Positions 45,286-55,600 of a stretch of DNA of 64,000 bases are shown here, piece by piece. The notes under the pieces were generated by a model that saw only the letters and a list, made by a program, of their open reading frames with translations, was not told the DNA's origin and made no database searches. The position numbers and the translations under genes were made by a program. The stretch's first letter is position 1. Each line of letters begins with the position of its first letter. Source of the stretch: Labyrinthula sp. Ha (Eukaryota > Sar > Bigyra > Labyrinthulida > Labyrinthulaceae). The DNA lies in contig JAALGZ010000005.1 in assembly GCA_015227615.1 (NCBI GenBank), positions 496,001 to 560,000 of the forward strand, written 5' to 3'.

Positions 45286-46389
45286 ATGCCACCCTATGGA
45301 GAAAACCTTAATATGGGATTACCGAAAATATTCTCAACTCAAAATACATTTAACCGTGTGGTGGAAAGCAAAGTAAACATAAAGAAACTAACTTCAAGCC
45401 TGACCTATACCCCTCACTTCATCAAAACTCTATATCCCCCATTTTTGCCTTTTACCCTTAACATGCCAAAGCAGAAAAGGGCATTTCGAACAAATTTTAC
45501 TGCAGGAGCAACCCCTTCTGGAGTGAAAGGAGGGCTTGGGCAACACTTCCTTAAAAACCCTGCTGTGATATCTTCAATTGTCCAGAAGGCTGGTATTAAA
45601 CCACATGACATAGTTTTAGAGATTGGACCAGGATCCGGAGTACTCACCTTTAAAATGCTTCCATTGTGCAAGAAATTAATCGCTGTCGAGCTGGACAAGC
45701 GAATGGTTCTTGAGCTTCAGAAAAAATCAACCTCCTCGCATGCTGAAAAACTAAAAATAATAAATGCTGATGTGTTGAAAACAGAACTACCTTTTTTCAA
45801 CCTACTTGTCGCAAATATACCCTATAAAATTTCATCACCATTAGTCTTTAAATTACTCGCTCACAGACCTCTCTTCAGAGCTGCTGTGATTATGTTTCAA
45901 GAAGAATTTGCGCAAAGATTAACGGCTAAACCTGGAGATAGTTTATATTGTCGCTTATCCGTTAATGTTCAACTATTGGCAGATGTTCAGCAACTGCTTA
46001 AAGTAGGAAGAAATAATTTCCGTCCTCCTCCAAAGGTCGATTCTCGTGTTGTAAGGATTACACCAAAGAATCCAATTCCTGAGATTGATTTCTTAGAATG
46101 GGATGGAATGGTTAGGATTTGTTTTAACAGGAAGAATAAGACATTGAGAAGTTTGTTTATGGGAAAGAAGACACTGAAGTTGTTAGAAGAAAACTATAGG
46201 ACATATTGTAGCTTAAAAGGGATTGATGAGAAGATGGATGTGGATAGTGATAAAGCTTGGTTTAAAGAAAAAGTTGAAAAGGTCTTAGAAGAAACTGACA
46301 TGGGTAGTAAAAGAGCTGCTAAGATGGGAATTGATGATTTCTTGGAACTGCTTAATGGCTTCAACAAAGCCAATATTAGGTTCTCATGA
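45286..46389 (+). CDS. DIM1: Dim1 18S rRNA N6,N6-dimethyladenosine transferase (KsgA family)
   Basis: Dimethylates the two adjacent adenosines near the 3' end of 18S rRNA and is needed for small-subunit processing in the nucleolus. SAM-binding motif I is LEIGPGSGVLT, the acidic motif II is VELDKRM and the catalytic motif IV is ANIPYKISSP. The C-terminal block RNNFRPPPKVDSRVVRI and FNRKNKTLRS are typical of eukaryotic Dim1 rather than mitochondrial TFB1M. The ATG at 45286 gives 367 residues. An internal ATG at 45463 (MPKQKRAF) gives 308, which fits the usual Dim1 length and N-terminus better. The extra 59 residues are open and have few acidic residues, so they may be real, but the shorter form is probably the conserved protein. 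Single exon, isolated gene. Confidence 0.92.
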   Translation: MPPYGENLNMGLPKIFSTQNTFNRVVESKVNIKKLTSSLTYTPHFIKTLYPPFLPFTLNMPKQKRAFRTNFTAGATPSGVKGGLGQHFLKNPAVISSIVQKAGIKPHDIVLEIGPGSGVLTFKMLPLCKKLIAVELDKRMVLELQKKSTSSHAEKLKIINADVLKTELPFFNLLVANIPYKISSPLVFKLLAHRPLFRAAVIMFQEEFAQRLTAKPGDSLYCRLSVNVQLLADVQQLLKVGRNNFRPPPKVDSRVVRITPKNPIPEIDFLEWDGMVRICFNRKNKTLRSLFMGKKTLKLLEENYRTYCSLKGIDEKMDVDSDKAWFKEKVEKVLEETDMGSKRAAKMGIDDFLELLNGFNKANIRFS

Positions 46390-49300
46390 AACATTTCCTG
46401 CTCCGTCTTAGTGTTAAGTATAGGATACTGAGAAGATTATCCAGTTCTCTTAAGCCACGGTGTTGTTCTTTGGAACTCTATTTTAGGGGTTTCCCGTCTA
46501 GAACTTAAAGTATAGAAAAATAACTCTTTTGTTTGGATCAGAGTAAGAACACATTGTATATCTTAGAACAGAACAGCAGATACCCCTCTGTCTTCTCTTA
46601 TATTATCTTGAGCAATGCAAAGACCCGTAAATTGGCATAACAAGTATCTGCGGGGCTTAGTATAACAATAACATTAACCCCTGTCATAGTTGAGAATATT
46701 ATTAAGGAGGAGTTCACAAGGTGGTGTTTCTTGTCTTTTGAAGTTTGAGTTAGATGTTCCCGATTAGACAAAGCTAATGAGCAGTTTGCAGCACTCCATC
46801 AAATTTTGTCACGTTGAACTCTAGGAACTCCATCTCTGTGTCATTTAAGCCTAAGAGTTTCAAGGCTCTGACTAACCCTATTTTGATACACGGAGATAGT
46901 ACAGATCTTTTATTGGTGGAACCTTCTTTACCTGAAGATAATCCGTTAAGATCCTGATATTTAATAGGTAGAATAAAATAAGGGCTTAACATCAGTAATA
47001 CCCAGTAGGTACTGATAATTTCTCTCGAAGTGAGCACGGATTCTCTTACTGCTATCAAAGGCTTAATAAATCATTTCCAATCTGATGATATTGCATCTAT
47101 CTTACTCAAATGTAAGTCACTGGGCAGTTTGGCTGATAGAATATTTAATAGAGCCTTGGGTACATAATGATTCCCTTTTTTTCTTCAAATGGACTTATCC
47201 AAAGTGTTGCTTTTTCTCCAAAGTTTCATAGGTTTGCGGGGTAAATAGATGCCATTGCACTCTATGGATTTAATTAATTTAGGCTGTTGCGAAGGCAAGA
47301 TTAAACAACAGAAGAAAGTTTACTTTCTCGACAGCGAGTGGAAACAAGTATATCCTTCTTTTTATTAGAAGCTGTTAAAAACTTTCAATACGAACATCAA
47401 AAATTATTGCTTGGAATAAAATATTCTTGTTGTAGAAAGAGAATATTTTTTGTTAAGATTTAGAGCAAAATTCTAACCTCTTAGCGAAAAAACTGTTTGA
47501 GGACTAAATAGACTTAGAATAATCTCGTAATGGGTTTCTTCAACCTCGCGTATACTAATCTTTTCCTTCAAGGCTGTGACCAATTTTCATAATCTGCTAG
47601 ATTTAAATGATTATAGTCATTTTAACAAAACAATGGTTTGTATTTTAACTACATGAAGCTCTAGTTTGGATGTCTTAACACATTTCTATGGATTTCGTAC
47701 TCTGTTGCTTCTTTTCTATTGAATTCAGAAAAATAACACGAGAACAACATTCTGCAACTGAATTTTTAAGCTTCTGAATGATACCAAGATTTCAAAACTC
47801 TTCCTCTATGTATATTTGTAAAAGCTAACCCGAAGTGTAAGAATTTGATTAAGAGCTTACTTTAGAATATGATCAAGTTGTTCAAAATGACAATTGACCA
47901 AATTTACTGACATTCGACAAATCAATTGATCTTGTTGGCTAGATCTCTTACCTTGTTTGTAAGAGCAATATTCACTCCAAACAGCAAATGATAATCATTT
48001 CCTCGGCTTACATTTGCTTTGAAAACGTGCATGACACGTAATTCCTTCAGAAACTGTGATTAGTAGGTGAGTTATCAAAAAATAGTACAAACTTTTCTCA
48101 TACTAACTATTATACTTTACAGTATCCAAACAACTAAGTGAGCTTCCTTCAGAAATCTCAAGGCTGAGTTTACATTATTTCTTTTTACCCTATGTTACTG
48201 ACTGTGTTAAAGCGTAAAAGTCCTTGCTCCCTTAAAGAATTTACAATTTCAAGTTCTTCAGCCTGGAGTTATTTCTTTTCAAATAACAATAGGAAAGCAT
48301 CTAATCTTCTTATCAGTTTATTATCCAAAAAAAAATCAACATTAACTGTTTTTTGCTTATTTTCTAGTGTTCTTGCAATGATTTAATATTAAAAGGGTAG
48401 GAGTCTTGCAAATGCAAAAGACGGTTAACTAAAAAACTAAATGCTAAGCCTTTACTTTCAGGACAATGTCTTCTCATAAGGTTGCAATCTATACTATTAA
48501 GAATATAGTGTACGTAACCTCATTTGGCGTAAATTTTTCAAACCTACTCAGAACTAAGGCCCTTGTGCAAGCAGGAATATTAAAGACAAACTGCAGTTAG
48601 ATGGACAAATCAATGTTAACTTACTGTTGCTTTCTTAGACTATAAGCTAATACTTCCTGCACATTCTGCCATAGCTAGGCCTTGGACTTAACAAGAATTA
48701 CCAATAATTATTTGATAATCCTTTTGACTCTGATTATCAATAAAGAAATTAGGCTTTAGATTATTACCGATTCTAATTTTGTTCCGATTATCAATTAATT
48801 ATTAATAACCAATCAAAATTATTTAGGAATTATCAGAATCTATCAATAAGAAAAATACAGGGAAATTTCTCATTGAGAAATTATCAATAAATCATATCCG
48901 GGCCCTAGCCATAGATACTGACTGTTTACTGATTCTACGTTTTACAGCTGGACTTATATCACTTGAAGTGTTTAACCAGACAAGGGACCCATGCTGTGTC
49001 AGACGAAAACTTCTCTTTGTAACATATTGGTCATACTGTCCTGGAGAAAAACTTCCTCGGAGTCCAGATTCTATGTCCGTCCGGCTGATCAGTTTTCGTT
49101 TTATGATACAGGGAACGTTACATGTTTCTGACAACAACGCTACACCATTTACTGAGTGAACTCCTTGGTAATCGCCATTTTCACTGCTTAAGTACAAGGA
49201 TTAGAAAGAACTTAAATGCCTAAGGAAGGTCTCGTGTTTTTCTTACAAACTAAGAAGATTCTTCCACAAATGCAAAAATATAGAGAACCTCCAAAACTCC

Positions 49301-49495
49301 ATTTTATTCTGAAGTAGACAATTTCTTGGTGGGTTCCACGAAGCTTTTGTCTTAGCATGCAAGGAAAGGATAATACAAACTAACCCATATAGCTCTTTCA
49401 AGACCTTCTCAATAAGAAAAAAAAGCCCAATTAGAAATGAAAAAAGCTGACTAGAACACACTTTCAAATATAATTGGCTCAATCTAACCTATGAA
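46390..49495. other. Gene-free stretch holding a hAT-like MITE
   Basis: No supported gene. Frames of 80-100 codons near 46.9 and 49.0 kb have no family resemblance. A non-autonomous hAT-like element lies at 48676-48907. Confidence 0.5.
48676..48907. mobile_element. 232-bp non-autonomous hAT-like element (MITE)
   Basis: The left end reads TAGGCCTTGGACTTAA and the right end, reverse-complemented, reads TAGGGCCCGGATATGA, giving imperfect terminal inverted repeats of about 15 bp. The flanks carry a target-site duplication: GCCATAGC at 48668-48675 and GCCATAGA at 48908-48915, 7 of 8 matching. Eight-base duplications and ends of the TAGGG type are hallmarks of the hAT superfamily. The interior is AT-rich with repeated ATTGATAA and TTATCAAT blocks and has no coding frame, so it would depend on a transposase from elsewhere. 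The near-intact duplication suggests moderate age. Confidence 0.72.
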
Positions 49496-52400
49496 TCACA
49501 CCAGATCTACAATCATGTTTTGCGTGAACAATGACAAGGCCGCTTCTTCTGTCCTTGTGGAGAGAGTTGGGCGAGATAAACAGATATCACGCAATTTATC
49601 ATACAGTTCATTGGAAGACGCATTGCACAGTAAACCACCTGTAACAATATCGTTTGGAGATACCCAAAATGCACCAAACATAGAAGTTCTGCTCGAGTTA
49701 AAATCTCCAAATTGGACGATTTCATACGATTCATCCTCCCCCCTTTCCCCATAAAAGCGAAAAACGACAGGGTTGTCCGTATATTCAAACATTCTAGAGT
49801 AAAAATACGGAAAATAGGTGTAGTTTCTGGGCTTCCTGGGATTCATGAGGTTATAGGCAACTAACGCCGCTGAGTTTCTGCAATTGTCAACATGCTCCAA
49901 ACGAGTCAAGTAACCATTTCTTGGAAAAGCAGCAACATCTCCCATAGCATAAACATCAGGATGAGATGTTTGAAGATATGCATTTGTGAGTATCCCTCCG
50001 ACATCTTTTTTACTGAGAAGATTCAACTGACCCTTAACTAGCTCAATGTTGGGGCGTCCGCCAATTCCACAAACAACCATATCGCAATTTAGCACTTCAC
50101 CACTGGACAACACTACTTGCTCCACATTTCCCTTACCCAAGAACTCAAGAACCCTTGTTTCTTTTATGATATTTATAGAATGGTTCTCTTCAAAATATCT
50201 TTCGAACCAAGAAGCCATCTTAATGGTAAACAGTTTCGACATAGCCAGTTTATGACTAATTACTAGTGTAACATCAAAACCCCAACCAGCGAAAGCAGAT
50301 GCAGTTTCAATTCCTATATAACCACCTCCAATCACTACTACATGAGGTTTCTTTACTTCAGCTTCAAAACTTTTGGCATCATCTACATACCCAGCTTCAA
50401 TGACAGCCTCCATTGAGTGGTTGCCGTTCAAATAACTGTCGAAATTTAAGGGTGAGCCATACTTCTCAACAAGAAGCTTTTCTAATGCCTCAATTCCTTC
50501 ACTTAAACCAAAAGAGATAAGGTTTTCCAAGTTTCTAAGTTTTGAAGGATCATGTTTTGTATAGTAATCTGTCAAACATTTGGACAAAGCTATTTTATAA
50601 TCATTGTCTTGTTCTACTTCTGAATTAAGTGCAGATCCATATTTATCGAACAATAGCGTATTAAACTTTTCCACTCCGTTCAACAAGATATACGTCACAA
50701 TATCCTCCAAGTTAGATAGTTTGCTCTGGTCATTCTTTTGGTAGAAGCGATATAGCCTATTATATAAGTACTCATTTTGCTTAATCAGGTCGCCCTCTTC
50801 CTCCTCGATATGGGCGTCATATTTATCATCTAAGCTGTCATTAAAGTCTGAGATTCCGTTATACATAATAAATGAAACAATTTCATTTAACTTCGCAAAC
50901 TTTGCAACATCGTACTTTTGATAATATCTAGCGAGAGCTTTAATAACAAGTTTCTCCTGTTCATATGGTTGGTAAATTTCGTACTCATTAAGGGGAACTT
51001 CTTCTTGCAAGGCATCTGAAAATGACGCACCATACTTCTCCAGGACAAGTTCATCAAACATAAGCGGCCCATTTTCAAGAATAAAACTGCAAAGTTTTTG
51101 GAGAGATTCCACAATTCGTGGATTGTATCTTTTATAAAAGAAGAATAGTTTGTAGACTAACTGGTTCATCTCTTGCTCAACTGTGACGATCGGTTTAAGT
51201 TTCTTCATCTCAGCTTGCCTAAAAATAAAATAACAGTCACTATAATACTCTTGGAGCTTATAATTTTGGCTCATGTCCCTAAAATTTCTAGTTTCTAAAT
51301 TCTGGTTATATTCGTCATCTTCAGTACCGCTATCATCGCTTCGAATAGATAGATCATCTTCAATCCTAGCCTGTGGTGGAGGAAAAACATCAACCTCGTC
51401 ATCCTCATGCTCCTGGGAACCTCTCTTCAACGCTAGCGTGTTTCGGTATGGCTCAAGGGAGTATCCTTGCTGAATATTTTTTATTTTCTCAACTGTTTGA
51501 GAATCTAGGTCCTCGCCATATCTCTTATGAGCCCTTCTGTTGAACTCCTCGATACCTTTGTTCATTATAACCTCAACAGCGATTTCCAACTGACCAATTT
51601 TCTCAGGGTTGTGCTTTGAGTAGAAGAAAAACAACTTAGCATAAATTTCATTTCTCGTCGCCATCTCATCGCTTACAATGTCTCGCCCAATAATACCTGG
51701 TAAAGGTTTACCAATACGTGCTCCATATTTATCCATCAACGAATCGTTGAATGCTTCATGTCCATAATCATCCACAAAGGTAATAATTCTGGACATAAGC
51801 TCAAAATTTTCTAACTTGCTCGAGTCATAATCCATATAAAACTCATATAGACGCTTATAAATTGCATGTCTTCGTGCAGCCTTTACATCCATGGCTTCCC
51901 GTAAGTTGTCACGAAGTTGAGAACTTTGTTCATGGCCAAACTGCATGCTCTCAACTTTTCGCTTGTTTAAAGCCTTATTCTTTAAGTTTCCTTTAGGGTC
52001 AACCACGGCTTTTAATTCACTGTCTAAACCAAGGCTTGACTGCTTCCTCAGTTTTGGCTTTGGCTTTTTGTAATTTTTCTCGGCTTCTTCAAGATCATTT
52101 TGTCTCTTGTCATAGAGCTCTTGTAATTTGTTTACAATAGCCTTCGCATCTTCTTCTTTTCTAATGACAAATATGTTTCCAAGATTTCCACCCTTCAACC
52201 TTGCCTCAACAGGGGTAACCGCACGAACTCCTGTTGCAATTACTAACTTATCATAACTGAACTCTGCATCATGTCTACCATCGGAGAACTTTACGCGAAA
52301 TCTCTTCCCAAGAACATTCAAGGAGCGAACAGTAGCGCCCAGAAAGAGTTCAACCCCATTCTTTTCGTACCAGTCAGCTTCCATTCTCTCCTTTCCAGTA

Positions 52401-52666
52401 CCAACTGCAGTATAGAAACCTGGAAGTCTGGCTTGTCTTGCTCCTGGAGGATGTAGGTAAGCTTTGGACAAGGCAGGTCGTTCATAGGGAGCAACGTTTT
52501 CATCTGAAAATATTGCCAGCTGTTTGGGCTTTAGTCCTAAACTAACAAGCTCAAGAGCACAATAACCAGCAGAAACCCCACCTCCAATGATACATATCTC
52601 ATAGTTTTTTACTCCAGTAGGCGTAGGGGAAAGGATAGCATCGAACTTGTCTTGTCTAAAACTCAT
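49496..52666 (-). CDS. Monodehydroascorbate-reductase/AIF-like flavoprotein with a large repeat insertion
   Basis: 1056 residues in one exon. The two halves of an FAD/NAD(P)H oxidoreductase are clear. Residues 22-185 hold the FAD fold, with EICIIGGGVSAGY and later VIATGVR. Residues 773-1056 hold the NAD(P)H fold (VVVIGGGYIGIETASAFAGWG), the AMGDVAAFP FAD motif and the C-terminal domain with YFPYFYSRMFEY. The family is normally 430-550 residues long. Between the halves lies an insert of about 585 residues with six copies of a roughly 50-residue helical module ending in KYG (264-316, 338-388, 499-548, 571-622, 630-680, 688-740), plus basic and acidic linkers. Similar FYxKYNPxKL...KYG modules are known from other protist proteins. 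MDAR recycles ascorbate radical; an AIF-like role remains possible. Confidence 0.85.
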   Translation of the reverse strand: MSFRQDKFDAILSPTPTGVKNYEICIIGGGVSAGYCALELVSLGLKPKQLAIFSDENVAPYERPALSKAYLHPPGARQARLPGFYTAVGTGKERMEADWYEKNGVELFLGATVRSLNVLGKRFRVKFSDGRHDAEFSYDKLVIATGVRAVTPVEARLKGGNLGNIFVIRKEEDAKAIVNKLQELYDKRQNDLEEAEKNYKKPKPKLRKQSSLGLDSELKAVVDPKGNLKNKALNKRKVESMQFGHEQSSQLRDNLREAMDVKAARRHAIYKRLYEFYMDYDSSKLENFELMSRIITFVDDYGHEAFNDSLMDKYGARIGKPLPGIIGRDIVSDEMATRNEIYAKLFFFYSKHNPEKIGQLEIAVEVIMNKGIEEFNRRAHKRYGEDLDSQTVEKIKNIQQGYSLEPYRNTLALKRGSQEHEDDEVDVFPPPQARIEDDLSIRSDDSGTEDDEYNQNLETRNFRDMSQNYKLQEYYSDCYFIFRQAEMKKLKPIVTVEQEMNQLVYKLFFFYKRYNPRIVESLQKLCSFILENGPLMFDELVLEKYGASFSDALQEEVPLNEYEIYQPYEQEKLVIKALARYYQKYDVAKFAKLNEIVSFIMYNGISDFNDSLDDKYDAHIEEEEGDLIKQNEYLYNRLYRFYQKNDQSKLSNLEDIVTYILLNGVEKFNTLLFDKYGSALNSEVEQDNDYKIALSKCLTDYYTKHDPSKLRNLENLISFGLSEGIEALEKLLVEKYGSPLNFDSYLNGNHSMEAVIEAGYVDDAKSFEAEVKKPHVVVIGGGYIGIETASAFAGWGFDVTLVISHKLAMSKLFTIKMASWFERYFEENHSINIIKETRVLEFLGKGNVEQVVLSSGEVLNCDMVVCGIGGRPNIELVKGQLNLLSKKDVGGILTNAYLQTSHPDVYAMGDVAAFPRNGYLTRLEHVDNCRNSAALVAYNLMNPRKPRNYTYFPYFYSRMFEYTDNPVVFRFYGERGEDESYEIVQFGDFNSSRTSMFGAFWVSPNDIVTGGLLCNASSNELYDKLRDICLSRPTLSTRTEEAALSLFTQNMIVDLV

Positions 52667-55600
52667 CTAATTATCGATCTTTATTTTTAAACCTGGTTTT
52701 TGATTACAGCAACAACTTAACGGCCAAACTTAGAATTCTGGGTGCGGGACTCGGACTGAAATTAATCTATACGAAGTCCACAAGCTCTTGTCTAAGAAAA
52801 AACGCCGGGATTGAGATGAATGTTATACAGATAATTTCCCGACCCGATTACCAAACCATTCTAATTATCCGACTTGAATGTATAATTGGGTGAACCAAAA
52901 ATGAAGAGAATACAGATAGAATAGAAAACGAAAAAGATCAACAATCTAAAGTAATGCAAAAAATTAGTCCAAATAAGCATGCCAGTAAAGAAAAGGTCTA
53001 GTCACAAAGGGCAATTAGGAAACTTCGTTTCCTCTTTAAGAACGATTGACAGGTTGTTCGTCAAAGTGAAAAACTCTTCTTAAAGATTTGTTTTAATCCG
53101 TGTCTCTTACGAAGAAACCTTGGAAGAAGCTTTATTGTACAACAATCCCTGCGCATAGCCGAAATTGAAGCGGAGTGAGCCCGTTGGACGAACTTTTCCG
53201 TCACTTCAGGAAATTCCTAGGTGAATATGTATGTCTGAGTTACTCTTAACTAAGGTTTCTTACCGTATCGTGATTCATGACAGTAAACGTTATTTTTCCG
53301 ATAATTTTGGCTATAGCTATTTACGATCGAGGTTGCTGTAAAGTTGGTTTGCTGAACGAGGTTGCAACGCCATCCGAGTCCGTAAGAAAATAACGAAACG
53401 AGACATATACAAGGCTTTACAGTGATGCATGGATCGGACTTATGTGGTGATGGACATAAGTTACCCCAACACAGCTTCTAAGAATAATGTCGTGATAATT
53501 TGGTGTCATCCACCAAAATTTTAGTGATATGTTCTTTCGTCCTAAATTGAAACTATTCACACAATCTCCCTGATTACTGTGATAACAGATCGAAATCAAT
53601 CACACAAGTAAGGCTTCCACTAAAATTCATACTCGACCAATGAAAATAATTCCACTAAACTCAAACAACACTATGGCTTTTCGATAGGCTTTTAGATGGA
53701 TTATGGGATATGTTTAGTTCAATTGGAGTTTTTTCAGGATGGATGATTGATAAAAGCTGATAAATTTCTTATGTTTAGAATCAACTGTAACATCGATTTT
53801 ATAGGATGTGTAGCTATAAACGTTATTAACGCTAAGCAAAATTTAAGACTTATAGTTAAACTGAATTAACGTAAAATTAACTGAACTCACGATACGTAAC
53901 TGTGCGTACCGGCATCTCTGGTCGATGTCACCAAACTTAACATTTTCTTTTCCTGGTTAAACCCAAAACCAAACAAGTTCAGAAAAAAACTCCTTGTGAG
54001 AATAAAAAGGTGGTGCCAATAGAAATACTATTGATTCCTATACATGAACAAATAATAATCTGTTCGCTGATGGTTGAAAACTAGTTGTCTTCTTCTTGTT
54101 GGAGATTTTGCTTAACTGAACTGTCTGAGAGACGTGATTATTTGTGAGAACGAACACTAAGATTAGGTGAAAAAAAAGAAAACTGACCAACTGATATGAG
54201 ATGACGTTAAAGCAATTTTTCTTAAGTATAATTCCGGAATTTTATTTGTTAAATTTTCTGAGAAAAGGTTTGAGCAAAGGTAGATGAGTTTCTATATGAA
54301 GATTATGCAAAAATTTCGCTATTGCCAAGGTATTACCTCTAGCTTCTCAGCTGCATCTTCTCTCAGAAAGTAGAATTTGCTCGCTTTAATTATGTAGAAA
54401 AGGTATATAGAGTATTTCGCTACTCCCTAGGAATTCATTTTGAGCTAAGATTGAGATGATTTCAAAGGAAAAGTTAGTAGCCATGGGAAGATTTTCATAT
54501 CAAATAGCCTGCACATGATGTTGACTCTAGTGTGCTTTTAGTTTTGAGTAAGTTTTCGTTTCAATTTTATTCCTTTCGAAGAAGAATATAGGCATAATAT
54601 ATTATGAAGTCATGATTTGGGAAAGAATATTAAATTGTTAAGCGATTTTGGAACACCATAAGTTAGCGTGAAAATCGTACTTAATGTCCATCCCCGTAAA
54701 ATTCACAATATGCTATGGATTCCTTAACATTAACAACGTTAAGTAAAAACTTGCACATCATTTTTACGGTTAGTTAACTTTCATCACAAGAAGAAACCCT
54801 GCTCTTAATTTCACGTTACTTAGGGGTGGAGCGAGAAACTAACTGGGTTTGATGAGTGAGGAATCAGGAACTCATTGGGAAGTTTGGGAGTACTCTTCAA
54901 GGGCCATTTCAAGAGATCTTTTAAACACAGTTTTCAGGCTCGTCACCAAGTTCACAATTCGGTTTTAATGAACTTAAATATGAGAAATTTCCTAAGATCT
55001 TTGTCCCTAGTATCCAAGTTACAAATAGCCAAGACATAGAGGAAGAAGAATTTAACTTAAGAAAAATGATTTTGTTCTTTGTCAACTTAGTGCAGTTCAA
55101 CCTCCATGGCAAGATTGATAGCAGCGTTTCACAGATGTTGTAGCTTCTTTGCCATAAACGGCTTACGGCCTATTACAAAGCCAAAATCTGCTCAAGAACT
55201 AAAATAAATATATAAATAAATGTTAAGAGCAAAAAATGAGTAGTTAATGAAGTTGAACTGCAAGACCTAGTAGTTATGGTTGGAGTTACTTCCATCAAGC
55301 ATATAGAATTTGTTGTTCAAACAAAAAAGTACTATGAAGATGATGTTGCAGGCCAGTCATATAGGGTAAATTCTAAGAAAAGTAGGAGGAGATTCCTAAG
55401 TTTCATTGCTCATAGCCAAAACCTGTGCAAAACTGGTTAATCTTCATGATCACTTTGGTTTCTTCTTACCTTTTGAAACCAAAGAAGTTTCTAAGACAAA
55501 ATAAGGAAATTGGGATAATTAAAACAAAAGGGGATACCTTCTATGACCTCAAGAACAAGTTTCCTAACAAGAAATAAAGACTTAAAAAAAAGAAATTTAC

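Noticed and set aside
46774-47058. 94-codon minus-strand open frame
   Set aside because: No recognisable domain; composition like surrounding noncoding DNA.
48892-49197. 101-codon minus-strand frame next to the MITE
   Set aside because: It starts inside the edge of the element and resembles no transposase; probably chance.
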